From Plectrocnemia conspersa (taxonomy: Eukaryota; Arthropoda; Insecta; Trichoptera; Polycentropodidae), in contig VTFK01000286.1 of the NCBI GenBank assembly GCA_009617715.1, positions 301,300 to 365,299 of the forward strand: 64,000 nt of DNA, given 5' to 3'. Below are positions 19,751 through 31,370 of the stretch, piece after piece. A program made the translations under genes and the position numbers. The first letter of the stretch is position 1. Each line of letters begins with the position of its first letter. The notes below the pieces were generated by a model. It was not told the DNA's origin and ran no database searches. It saw only the letters and a program-made list of their open reading frames with translations.

Positions 19751-20689
19751 CCAGGGACGCAATTATGTGGGGGAGCGCAAGAGGAGGAATTTCTCTCCCC
19801 CCTTGAATTTGGCCAGAAAATGCATGTAATTAAATTAAATACATACTATGAATCTTAATGAAATCGAAATGTTAAAAATAAGCTTAATTGACGACCGGAA
19901 ATTCCCGAGCTATCCTTCAAAGAAAATCTAAAAAAACAGTCGAATCTATTCCGAAATTATTTCTTAAAATATGTCATTTCAGTAAAATTATATCGAAATA
20001 CATTTTCCCCGGTAGATATATATTTTTACAAGTGAAAATATAATTTATCTGGTAGATGCTAGTAAAATTATATGATTTCTACTTTTCCTTAAGTAGTTAT
20101 ATGTATCTACATTTACATATTTATTATTATTTATTTACATACGATTTATATATGTTACAGTGAATGTGTATTTTTTAGTAAAGATATATTTTCAATAGTG
20201 AAGCTCAAATATATTTTTACCTGCAAGTAGATATATATTTATACAAGCGAAAATATAATTTAGCTGATAGGCGATAGTGAAAATATGTGCTGCTCTAATG
20301 TCTTTCAAACTCAATTTGACAATTGTGAAATTGTACATTTGCTGTTCAAATCCAAACATAACCTACGTTAATTAACCTAACCAGCTTGACCAATTAAAGC
20401 TGTAGAAATTTCATTAGGTCAAGTGTAAAATTAAAAGTAAGCCAACTCATCTCTCAGGATAAAATAAGCGAAAGAAGAAGTAGGAACAGACGCTGCATCT
20501 CGCATATTTATTGCTCATGTTTTAAAAATATGATAGCTATCTTTATGATATGAGAGTATTGGTCAATATAAATTCAAACCGAATTTTGGTCAATAGGAGG
20601 GCGTAAAAACAATTATCACTTCTCAGAAGTCAAAAATTCACGTCAAAAGCAATACAATCGTGTAGGTTCCGTTGCAGTGGGAACGCTCA
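19751..20689 (+). mobile_element. Composite dispersed repeat B+A, copy 1
   Basis: It begins CAGGGACGCAATTATGTGGG (family B start), contains TTGAATTTGGCCAGAAAATG, and turns into family A at 19918 (AAAGAAAATCTAAAAAAACA). It runs through ACTTCTCAGAAGTCAAAAAT to GTTGCAGTGGGAACGC near 20688. The same B then A order is seen at 24285-25190 and, inverted, at 22289-22764. The CAGGG start and G-rich end are hAT-like. No transposase is visible. Confidence 0.65.
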
Positions 20690-21429
20690 TTTTTAAACAA
20701 TACACTCCACAACTCAACTCCAACGCAACAAATATAATAACCGGGATATTCATCTCCGTTTTTTTCGGAAATATCATTGATTACCCCAATAGGGAGTAGT
20801 ATTTCGGTATTTTTTTAGAACTACTTCACTGGCGCTCCTGATTTGACATGACTCAAAGAGCCACACCAGTTTGTGTTACAAAATAATAGTTTGATGCGGT
20901 GCTTTTTTTAGTATACGCTTCGACGCGATTCTTGAGATTCGTATCCTAGCATGATTTGCAGGATTTAAGAAATAAATAACTCATATTAATTAAAATAATA
21001 CATTTATTTTCAGCTTCACGGACTGACTAATGCAACCTGCTCACTCAGTATGCGCTCCCGCGTGACTCAAAAACGCGCATTTAACTGGTTCGTGCTAATA
21101 CATTTTTAAGTTAAAGTTTTTAAAACTTTAACATCATTATATTTATTTTAATATTATAGTTTATTTAAAAATGACATCTAGCGTTGCATAGCAAAATTAA
21201 TAAAAATTGCCCTTTTATTTTTTCATGTTACGAATTTCTTGCATGCATTATAAATTTTACAAAAAATATTAATTATTTTTTGTATGTATTTGCTTTGTGT
21301 AATATATGTATTGTAAATTCTTGCAGTTCACCATTCAAAGCTAAACCATCTACAATGTTGACTTTTACTTTCAGCCGAAGTTTCTCCACCAATCAAACTT
21401 TAATGCGTCTATCCAAATAGATATATCTA
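20690..21429. other. Spacer without recognised gene
   Basis: Mixed sequence with short GC-richer runs near 20835-20870 and 21030-21075. A + frame (21184-21420) begins with Lys/Ile-rich residues and shows no motif. Nothing else was supported. Confidence 0.35.
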
Positions 21430-21690
21430 AGGGTGCACTTTTCGAGGAGGGGAATCCCGTGTATATAGCGAGCGAGTTCATCGTAGCGCAAAAGGGAATT
21501 CGTTCCGCGCAGACTTCATTATCTTTATTGCCGTTTACACGCGGCCATGGTTTTTCGGCATTCGCTTATTAAGCGCGGGCGTACCGAGACGAATGTCGCG
21601 ATAAAACGTCTAATTTCGACATCGGAAGCGAGCGAGACGAATCGAACCTATCCATCTGCGTGTGTTCCTTCCCTTCCACTGTATTTTAGG
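21430..21690. promoter_or_regulatory. GC-richer CpG-containing island, candidate regulatory element
   Basis: It is far richer in CpG than the surroundings (for example GCGAGCGAGTTCATCGTAGCG, TTTACACGCGGCCATGG and TAAGCGCGGGCGTACCGAG). It has no sustained open frame with family motifs. It lies 4.9 kb upstream of the putative Lim1 promoter, so it may be an enhancer or an alternative promoter. The evidence is composition only. Confidence 0.3.
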
Positions 21691-21699
21691 TGCTATTCT

Positions 21700-22288
21700 T
21701 TCGTTGCAACATATAGCAACTAATCAAAAGAAGGAAGATTGGTTCCTATTTTTTTTGTAGTTGTTTAAAAAATGAAGAAGCCATAGGTAGATAATCTGGG
21801 CGTTATAGAAATAGACTACCGGCGACGGACAGGTGTTGTAAATCGGTGCTAAAATTAATTACAGTGATTGCATTTCATATGAAGCTTCATAATTTATGAC
21901 GTCTAATATTCGAATCCCAAATACCATCAATCGTTTTAATTTTAATAAAGATAACGCGTGAAATTGGCGCAATCACACGTTAATGTATAGTCGAATGATC
22001 TGAATGACTGAAGGGACTAACCCTATTTTTATACAGTTTACTTGGTGTGGATAAATAATGTATAGATATGTATGTATGATATTAAGTTGACCTTTTTGAG
22101 ACATGTTAGTGGCGCTTTTTATATACACTTCTTATTATAGTTTTTGTTTTTAAAATAACTTATTGTGTTAAGTTAACCTTTTCTACCCTTATAGTAAAAA
22201 ATATAGTTTAATTTATATTTAATTGTCATACTATTGTATATAAATTGCTGTAACACATTGAATTTATTTATTGATATGTGACTATTTT
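21700..22288. other. AT-rich spacer
   Basis: No gene or repeat supported. Confidence 0.4.
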
Positions 22289-22764
22289 GTGGGAACGACG
22301 GCGCCCATACGATTTTATTGCCTTTGACGTGAATTTTTGCCTTCTGAGAAGTGATAATTCTTTTTGCGCTCTCATATTGACCAAAATTCGGTTTGAACAT
22401 ACTTTGGCTAATACTCTCATATTATAAAGATAACAATCATATTTTTAAAACATAGAGCAATATGCGAGATGCGACGTCTGTCCCTACATCTTCTTTCGCT
22501 TATTTTCCTCTAAGAAATGACTTGGCTTACTTTTTATTTTAGACTTGATCTAATCTAAGTTCTCAAATAATAATTAGTTTTAAAATTTTCATTAGGATAA
22601 TTAATGTAGGTTAGGTTTGGGTTTTACCAGTCAGTGGTCGTTTTTTTAATATTTTGTTTCATTAAAATTCATAGTAATTCATATTAACTGACATGCAATT
22701 TTTTGGCCAAATTTTAGACGAGACAAAAGCACCCATTTACTCCTCTTCCAATTGACGTCCCTGC
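22289..22764 (-). mobile_element. Composite dispersed repeat, copy 2, inverted and shortened
   Basis: It reads on the minus strand as the 19751 copy: CAGGGACGTCAATTGG at 22764 (B start), then TTTGGCC, then the GAGAAGTG/ATTGCCTTTGACGTG blocks of family A ending GTTCCCAC at 22289. The A+B order is preserved although the middle of A is deleted, which supports mobilisation as one unit. Confidence 0.6.
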
Positions 22765-22815
22765 TTCCTCAGAGATTTTTCTGATACTCACAATCAAACC
22801 TCGGAGCTCAAGACA

Positions 22816-23019
22816 TCAGAACTTTTTCAAATTAGACTCACTAAGTTCGTACAAGCTTAAATCAAGAGGAAGCTGATCTAACTTCAGACCACTAAAGATC
22901 GCTATTCGTATCTCCTGAATCAGCTCGAAGTCTGGAAACCAAATCCCGTTTCGGAGACAGCTGGAGCCCACGAACGCACAAGTCACACAAAAATGAAATA
23001 ATAACTTTGTGTTTAACAA
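22816..23019 (-). other. Small open frame of uncertain status
   Basis: The minus strand is open for 67 codons, starting at a TTG codon and not an ATG, with a hydrophobic beginning (LLFHFCVTCAFVGSS) and ending LYELSESNLKKF. Base composition is more balanced than in the spacer. It could be a pseudogene, an exon (there is an internal CAG at 22965 preceding CTGTCTCCG) or chance. Confidence 0.2.
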
Positions 23020-24284
23020 AAACTAAGCACACCTGACACGAAGGACAGAAATCGTATAAATGTATGTATGAACCCTCTTATATTTTTATTAAATTTAAAT
23101 ACACTAATGAGTTATTTTAGTGTATTGTGAATTTTATAATACGTGTGTATAAGGTATCGGTTGTGTCGCGTATATAATTTAATTATTAAACTCTGGGGAG
23201 AAATGCTACCATTTATAATTATTTTTGAAAAAAAATATGTAACACATATAACAGTTTTTGACCTTGTTATTAATTTTTTGCAGTAAAAAAAACATTTTTT
23301 GGGTTAATCGATTATTATATTATTCATTTCGGTTGCATTCAATTGCGTGGACGGCTCATGTCTCGATTGAAAACGGTTTTTTTATGGTTTTTGAATTTTT
23401 AAAAATAAGTCTTAATCCTTCATAATGATAATGGACAGTGAAAGTGTTGAATGTGAAATAATGGCATGGGTGGTAGACTCATCAGATATGATCTTTAAAA
23501 TATTGGAAAAAAGTATAATATATTTTTTTGTGTATATTATTTATAATTTTTGTGCAAAGTTTTCTTTGTATAAAAATTCAGTCTAGTCACACATCTGTGT
23601 ATATTTTACATAAAAATTAATTAAAATAAAAAAAAAAAGTTATATCGCTAATGTACTGGCGCACAGAAAGTTTTCATATTGGATCATTATGATGTCTACA
23701 ATGACAGAACAACGACCGTTGTTAGCATTTCTCGCTAGTTTCACGAACAACGATTTATCGTTGTTTAGCAGCAAAAGCTCAAATAGTACGTATTTTTTGG
23801 GTATTTTTCTTTACACCTACATGCAATTTCCCAAAACTTTTTTTGCGGTTCAATTGATGACTCAGTGAAAAATATGATATATTGCTAGTAAAAAACTACT
23901 ATTTTCTTCAAGGAAAAATGCTTAAAAATAGTTAAGCGAGTGGTGATCATAATAAAAGCCAGCGTGTCGTCGTTTTTCGTACCTTCAAAAATATTAATAT
24001 ATAAACTAAAAAATTGCCAAAATTTTCGCAGTTAGCTGCGTGATAAAACTTTACACGTTCTTTAAAAAATGAAAAATCAACATAACGATTCACATCGAGT
24101 CTATGTCCAGCACAATTTATTTGATAGTATATTTTTTAGTAAAAAGCGATGATATGTGACATATGTTAATTGCAAATTATAATTAATTATATAAATGTCA
24201 CTGATTCCAAGACTTTCGGTCTACTCTCTTAATATTTAGTTACACCGTTGTAACACATTAGGCCTAATACTTACCCCGATCAAA
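23020..24284. other. AT-rich spacer
   Basis: No gene supported. The end (24196-24265, ending TACACCGTTGTAACAC) shares TTACACCGTTGTAAC with 54839 and ACCCCGTTGTAACG with 52496, suggesting a dispersed SINE-like tail. Confidence 0.4.
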
Positions 24285-25190
24285 GACGTCATTTAAGGGA
24301 GAAGGGGCAGGTGCAGGCATTTGTCACCCTTGAATTTGGTTAGAAAAATGTATGGTATTTAATAAAATACTATGAATCCTAGTGAAATTGAAATAATAAA
24401 AGAAATGTCAAACAAATTTTGCCTCCCCCCTAGAAAAAGCTGAAATGACGACCCTGATTTTAAACCAGAAATTCTCGGGTGACCTTTCAAAGTAAATCTA
24501 AAAAAACAGTCTCGAATCTATCCCGAAAAAAAAATTTTTGAATAAGTCATTTCAGTGAAGTCATATCGGAATACATTTTTACCGGTAGATATATATACCC
24601 GTTAAAATATATTTTATCTGACAGATAGTAGTAAATTTATATGATTTAAACTTTTCCATAGGTAGTAATATATATTTACACATGCGATGTAGGTATAAAT
24701 GTTGCAATTAATGTGTATTTTTCAGTGAAGTTATATTTTCACTAGTGAAGTCCAATTACAATTTCACCAAAAATATAATTTAATAGCAGAAATATAATTT
24801 AACTCCCAGGCGCTAGTACAATTATATGCAAATTCAATTTGACACTTGTGGATAAGTCCATATGCTGTGCAAACCTACATTAATTAACCTAATCCAACTT
24901 GACCTAATAAAAATTTTAAAACAAATTATAATTTTAGATCTTTCATTAGGTCAAGTCTAAAATAAAAAGTAAGTAAGAAATAGAGACAGACGTTGAATCT
25001 CGTATTTTGATCTATGTTTCAAAAATATAATAGTTATCCTTACCAATATTACTATGGAATTCTGATATAAGAGTATTGGTCAAAGTAAATTTAAACCAAA
25101 TTTTGGTCAATAGGAGAGCGCAAAAACAATTATCACTTCTCAGAAGTCAAAAATTCACGTCAAAGCAATTAAGTTGCAGTGGGAATGCAC
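24285..25190 (+). mobile_element. Composite dispersed repeat B+A, copy 3
   Basis: The B part runs from GACGTCATTTAAGGG (24287) to TGAAATGACGACCCTG (about 24443-24458). Its two ends are inverted repeats of the CAGGGTCGTCATTT type. Family A follows at 24488 (AAGTAAATCTAAAAAAACAG) and ends GTTGCAGTGGGAATGCAC at 25190. It is the most complete example of the pair. No coding capacity. Confidence 0.65.
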
Positions 25191-26280
25191 TTTTTTGATG
25201 TGATAAAATACACATTTTGTGATAAAACATAACGTGTATTGAGAGATTTTTTATTGACTTTAAAATTTAAATTATTTGGTTTGTGATTTTTACTGTGATT
25301 GTTAAAAAAATAGTAAAACAGAAGAAACATTGTTAAAAGAACTTTTGAAGATCGTATTTTTTAACTTTTAGGAAAGATAAATAAGATATCAATGATCACA
25401 GTGATTCTAAAGAGGTTTCTAAAGCGGTTAAAATCAGTTAACCGGCTTTTTTTCGTACGGTTTTTGGATAGCGCTACTGATATCGTATAAGAAGCACTTT
25501 CATGCTTTTATTTATGTTTTAATTAATTTAAAACTGTTACATTATTATTTTATTTTATACATATGTGATATTTTTTATGAGTTGAAGAAGGTCATTATTA
25601 GAGATTTTTTTTATCATCATGATATTCATCCGTAAGATTAGGAAAATCGTTTATATGAGATTTAAACCCAGTTATTATATTCTATCGTGTTAGTAATTTG
25701 GTATTATTATCATCAAACTTTTATGCAGGCTCTAACATTATCGTGTATAATTCGAATTCTACTAACGCTTTTATGAACTGGAAAAACATGACTTATCGAT
25801 GAGTCACCTCTTATCTATTTCTTTTTTCCCGGAAGCGGTTTGGCGCGATTTAATTTTTTTAGAGCTAGCATTTAAAAAATTATATTTAAGTCTAAATGAA
25901 AACATTTAAATGTTTACACATGTAATGTATAGAACTATAGATCATTGTAAAATTAAATTTTGTGCTAAAGTTACGTATAATATTTTTTTAATGTTTTACT
26001 TTTATTCATATTATAATTTGTCATATTTATTATAGTTCATCTTATTTGAAAAAAAATAAAAAAAGCTTATTTAATTGTATATCTCATTTTTGAGCAAAAA
26101 TAATGTTGACGGTTATGAATCAAATTTAAATTATTATATTCCGACAAAATCGTTTTTGCTTTTAAGCACATCGGCGTGTCGAAAACTGCAAACATACACT
26201 CATCATCTGCAGCGATTCAATTTGAGTACCCCTGCCGCGAAAATACACACAGAAGAAACAGGGAGCCATAAGAAAAGCGT
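25191..26280. other. AT-rich spacer upstream of the CpG island
   Basis: No gene or repeat supported. The end (26150-26280) becomes GC-richer as the island begins. Confidence 0.4.
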
Positions 26281-26284
26281 TTTT

Positions 26285-26740
26285 TCCAATATTTAGCATC
26301 ACAGCTCCGATTGGCTCCAATCTTGTCACGTGACCAAGTCGCCGACGAATTGCGAACTAGCGAGCGCAAGAGTCGCCACCCTTCTCCCGACCAGCCCGTC
26401 TCCCATTCGTCCGCGCAGGCGCCGTGCTTTAATCGTCTTTGCCATTTAGCCGCTGCGCATGCGCGCGCCGCCTATGGGCGTGGCCTCTTCTCGCCGCGAT
26501 CGACTGTCCACAGTTTTCGATTCGCCAGTCGTGCGGCTTCTGTCGCTCGGTACGTGTCGTGTTTGCTCGCGCCTCGTTCGTATTATCAGTGCCTGTCAAA
26601 TAGTTTCGTGTCGGTCGGGCGATGGTTGTGTGATAGTGGTGTCGTCGAGTTCGCAGCATCGTGGCGGGGTTCCTGGCTCGCGGGGCCCATGCGCCCTTCC
26701 ACCCCCACCACATCGGTCAGCATCGTCGTAAACCCTCGAT
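26285..26740 (+). promoter_or_regulatory. CpG-rich promoter and probable 5' exon of the LIM-homeobox gene
   Basis: This is the most GC- and CpG-dense block of the window. It has CCAAT boxes (26286-26290, 26317-26321, inverted at 26310-26314), an E-box TCACGTGA (26326-26333), a perfect NRF-1-type palindrome TGCGCATGCGC (26454-26464), a KLF/Sp1-type GGGCGTGG (26476-26483), and an arthropod initiator-like TCAGT (26586-26590) with GGTCG 25 bases on. A weak splice donor GTAAAC is at 26728. Overlapping open frames on both strands look like by-products of GC content. The nearest downstream + strand gene is Lim1 (first coding exon 35954), so I assign it there by inference. Kdm2 points the other way, toward it, with its end at 16744. 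Confidence 0.5.
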
Positions 26741-27159
26741 GACGGTGACTTCCCGACGAACGTCTTAAAATTTTGTCAATCACATGACCGATAGCGAAGG
26801 TCGGAATTTGGCAGAGTCGAATCAGATTATCTAACAACATTAACTTAAACCTAAAAGCATTTCGGTTGACGCGTGATATTCATCGGGAGTCACCGTTATG
26901 TGCGTCTTGTGTTTTGTCATATGCGTATGGTAATAGATGTCAATGTGTACATAGTCAAAATACATCCACAATAATCTTTCATATATTGCATAAAATATTT
27001 TACAACCCATAGAGTGCTATAAATCAAAACAGTTATTATCATTTTGATAAACGTCACATGATTTTTTTTAAAGCAACCGAAAGCCGCGTAGTGAAAAAAT
27101 ATTAGATCAATAATCTAAAACATGTTTTTAAAAATTAAGTAAGTTAGTTCAAAATTAAA
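26741..27159. other. Start of putative Lim1 intron 1
   Basis: The sequence returns to AT-rich within 150 bases of the island. No coding block was found. Confidence 0.35.
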
Positions 27160-29570
27160 AATCATAGGCACTCAAATTATTGTCGTTTTGCAGGTTATTA
27201 GTAGAAATGCAAATAACTAAAATCATTGTTTTTGTAATTCATTGAATACAAATATCTTAAAACTTTTAAGACAGAGGTTATTGTATTTGTATATAAACGT
27301 CAAATTATCTTTATATTGAAAAGTATTTATGGTAAAGAAGTACAATTTTTACGGAACATAGACTAATATTCGCCGTGCAGTGAGTAATTGTCATTTTTTA
27401 TTTAAAATACAGATTGCAAAATTAGGTCATTTAGCGTAGAATTTGTTAATAAAAAACATTTTTAAATATAAATTTAACTGATACGATATTTTTTTTTTTT
27501 TTTTTTAATCAAAACAATATATATAATATGCACATGTCGTATTTTAGTTTGATTGATTATAAATTTAAAATACTGCAACATATACTTTGGGAACCACTGA
27601 TTAGTTATTATATAAATATTATGATATTATATTAATAATTTAGAGCAAAATATATCATTGGCATTCAAATTGTTGTCGTTTTATTCTTAAAAATACAAAT
27701 GGAAAGTTAGGTCATTTAGTGTAGAATTTATTAATAAAAACACATTTCTAAGTAAAAATGCAACTGTAACGATATTTTTAAGATAATGTGCACATGTCGT
27801 ATTTTAACATGTTTGTTTATACATTTAAAACACTGCGAAATAATATTTCAGAACCACTGATTAGTTTTTTATAAATATTATGATAATATCTAAATAATAT
27901 AGAGCAAAATAAATCCTTGGCACTCAAACTATTTAATTGCAGATTTTTAGTAGAAATGCAAATAGTTGAAATCATTGTTGATTGTGGTTTTTAAATACGA
28001 ATAGAATTACATTAAAATTGTTAAAACGAAGGTTATTATATTTGTATATAACGTCATATTATATTCATTTAAAGTATTTACAGTAAAGAAATACAATTTA
28101 TACGGAACATAGACTAATATTCGCCGTACAGTTAGTAATTGTACATTTTTGTTTTTCTACTTTAAAATTTAGATGAAAATATTAGGTCATTTATTTTGGA
28201 ATTAAGTAATAAGAAACATTTTCAAATAAAAATGTAACTGTGCTACGACTTTTTCATATTTTTTATGTCATTTAATATTCACACGTCGTATTTTGGCTTG
28301 ATTGTTCAAAAACACTTCGACATAATATTTGAGAACCATTGATTCATTTTTTATTTAAAGTATGATAATATCAAAAAAATATGAAGCAGAATATTTTTCC
28401 GATATTTTTTCAGATTTTTTATTTAAAACTGTATATATTATAATATGCACATGTCGTATTTAGCTTGTTTGTTTCTGAATTTAAAACACTGCAACATAAT
28501 ATTTAGTAACCTCTAATTATTATTTTATATAAATAATATGATAATATCTAAATAATATAGAGAAAAATAAATCATTGGCACTCAAACTATTTAATTGAAT
28601 ATTATTAGTACAGATGCAAATAGTTAAATTAATCATGGTTGATTGTGGTTTATTTAATAGGAATACCTTAATTTTTTTAGAGGCAAGCTATTTTTATTTG
28701 TATATAAACGTCATGTTATATTAATACTAAAAGTATTTATGTTGAAGAATTATAATTTTTACGGAATAGACTAATATTCGTAGTGCAGTTATTAATTTTA
28801 CAGTCTTCCTTTTCCACTTTAAAATGAAGATGAAAATAATACCTATGTCATTTATTGTAGAATTAATTAATAAAGCACATTTTAAAATATAAATGTAACG
28901 GTGCAACGATATTTTTTATTCAAAACTATATATAATATGGACATGTCATATTGTAGCTTGTTTGCATTAAAAATTTAAAACACTGCAACCTAATATTTGG
29001 GAACCTCTAATTAATTATTTTAATATATAAATAATATATAGAAAAAGTAATCATTGGCACTCAAACTATTTATTTACAAATTATTATTTGAATTGTAAAT
29101 ATTTAAAATGGTTGTTGATGTTGTAGTAGAGTAATATTCGCAGTGTAGGGAGTAATTGTCATTTTTTTATTTAAAATACGGGTAGGTTAGGTCATTTTAA
29201 ACTTTAATTAAGACTGCAACAGTATAATATATGAAATTTGCTGTATATTTTTTATATAAATGTTATGGTAATATCTAAATAATGTATAGCAAAGTTAATT
29301 ATTGTTACTCGAACTATTTAATTGCAGTTTATTAGAAATGCAAATAGTTGATTGTTATGGTTTATTAAATACGAATACCTTATATAATATTTGTAAGCGT
29401 CATGTTCAATTTATATTAAAAAGTATTTTTACGGAACATAGACTAATATTCGCCGAGCAATGAATAATTGTTAATATTCTTCTTCTTTAAAATACAAATA
29501 GAAAAATTAGGTCATTTATCGTAGAATTTATTAATAAAGCACATGTTAAAATAAAATGTAACTGTGCAAA
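27160..29570. repeat. Degenerate tandem array (period variable, about 250-650 bp)
   Basis: Ordered blocks recur. GGCACTCAAAYTATT is at about 27168, 27660, 27922, 28576, 29056 and (altered) 29300. ACGGAACATAGACTAATATT is at 27352, 28100, 28760, 29133 (partial) and 29435. CACATGTCGTATTTT is at 27532, 27788, 28284, 28448 and 28940. TTAGGTCATTTA precedes a TAGAATTxxTTAATAAA block in most units. Units vary by internal deletion. No open frame is conserved between copies. Confidence 0.75.
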
Positions 29571-30118
29571 AAATTGTTTGAAAATTGCTATTTAGATAGG
29601 TTTTATTATAAGCTCTACAGTTTTTGAAGATATGTCATAGTTTTTAATGTTTTAATAATCAAATTTCTATTGAACTTTTAAACTAGATATAATCAAGCTA
29701 TTCTAATATTCTTTACCTTGCATTACAATTAATATTAAAACATTTGATTATTACTTGTAACGCAAATAATCAGTTATCAATTTTGTAAATGGTAGTTTAT
29801 CAAATATAATTAAAAAGGGAATATATATAATCTCAAAATCAGGTGACATTTGTGGAAGTTTCCCATTGCATTCTACGCAAAAATTGTAATCAGTCTTAAA
29901 ATTATTTACAATTAGATGCACAATCTTAATAATTTATTATTTTTACGCTGAATACTATTCACCTGTATTTAACTGATCAGTAAATAATTCAGCTTTTGAT
30001 CAGTAAAATAAAACAAACGGTCCGTAAATATAACTAAATGATTAGTAATCAATGATCAATTAAAATAAATAATCAGTATTTGAATAACACGATGATCGAT
30101 AATTATAATATATTAATC
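29571..30118. other. AT-rich intron or spacer
   Basis: No gene or repeat supported. Confidence 0.4.
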
Positions 30119-30246
30119 ACAGTTGCGAAACGTTTATTTGCTGTTCAAACCCAAACCTAATCCAAACGAGTTAATTAAATATAAGTTTAAGAACTTTCAT
30201 TAGGTTGGTTTGGGATTGACAATAAATGGACGTTTCGCAACTGTTA
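30119..30246. repeat. Inverted repeat built from family A core
   Basis: CAGTTGCGAAACGTTTATTT at 30120 recurs inverted (AAATGGACGTTTCGCAACTG, ending 30242), with the adjacent CAAACCCAAACCTAA block also partly inverted. The same CAGTTGCGAAACG block occurs inside family A at 730 and 12260. It could form a hairpin of about 35-base arms. Confidence 0.6.
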
Positions 30247-31030
30247 TTTTATATAATCAATAATTTTATTAGCTATCAAACAATTGCTTTATCCACTGGT
30301 CAATATTAGTGAAACTGTATTTATTCACTGCGCTCGTACGTTAAAAACATTTGGCCTTAACAGTTAATGTGACACCCTATAACTATTTTTTAAAATAAAA
30401 TTCGCTAGTTGTGTATATAATTAAACAATAACTGATCAATCGATACTGAATATATATTATGTCTACTGACCATTTAGTTACATTTACGGAACGCTTATTT
30501 TATTTTACTTATTAAAAATTGATTGTATACTGACGATCTATAATATTATTTTGATTGTTTATTATATTTTACTGTTCATTTTTATTATTTAATCTTGATC
30601 AATTTTTTTTATTTTTAACTGATCATTTATGGAATTATTACCAAATAATTAGTTGCAATACTGTTTTTGAATATCTGACTTCACATAATACTGATTTCTA
30701 CCTATTTGTACACACTACACTGCGAAGATAAGTTCCTTAAAAATTGTAGTTCCAAATTTAAAGTAAATAAATACCACGGCTCGAGTTTTTATTCTCAGAA
30801 AATAAAAATAAAAAAAGCATTTTACACCTACTGGTTTTATTGTGATATATTTTGACTATAAATGCTGGAATTTTTATACACAAGTATTATTATTTATATA
30901 TTATTTACAAACATGTATGACAAAATAAACACTCACCCATTAACATGTATATGTATTATGTAACTAATTTAATGGTATTATGATCGTGGTTTATTATATC
31001 TATAGCAAATTGTACAATATAAAAAACGTG
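30247..31030. other. AT-rich intron or spacer
   Basis: No gene or repeat supported. Confidence 0.4.
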
Positions 31031-31039
31031 ATATTCAGA

Positions 31040-31370
31040 ATGACACTCAGGTATACAGATTATTGTTTACGATGCTAATCCGTTGATGCGTTCCGAGAAG
31101 AGTATCGAAACTCTTACCAAGAATTGGACTCAGCGCATAAAATAAAATACCTCACAAGTCGAACATTTGTGACATTTGATCTCTGTTTATTCGCAAACCG
31201 CGGTGTCGCGTGATTTGTTAATTGCCGCGATTTATAGCGTCGATAATTATAAATCAAACGTATTTAGTAAGGCGGGAGATTATTTATTTACCTGCAACGC
31301 TGACCTTTTGACCCTCGAAAGGTTCAGCGGTGATTTACAGCGTTTTGAACCTTTACTTTGTCATTTTGTG
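31040..31370. promoter_or_regulatory. GC-richer non-coding island in putative Lim1 intron 1
   Basis: A more complex, less AT-rich stretch with homeodomain-type (TAATTAT, ATTTGTTAATTG) and GATA-like words, and CpG words such as AACCGCGGTGTCGCG (31197). The open frame 31176-31424 has no family motif. Its position inside a developmental gene intron suggests an enhancer; this is inference. Confidence 0.3.

Noticed and set aside
26311..26840. Long overlapping open frames on both strands in the CpG island
   Set aside because: High GC lowers stop-codon frequency in every frame. None of the translations has a domain, and two overlap in antisense, so the block is better read as promoter and 5' UTR.
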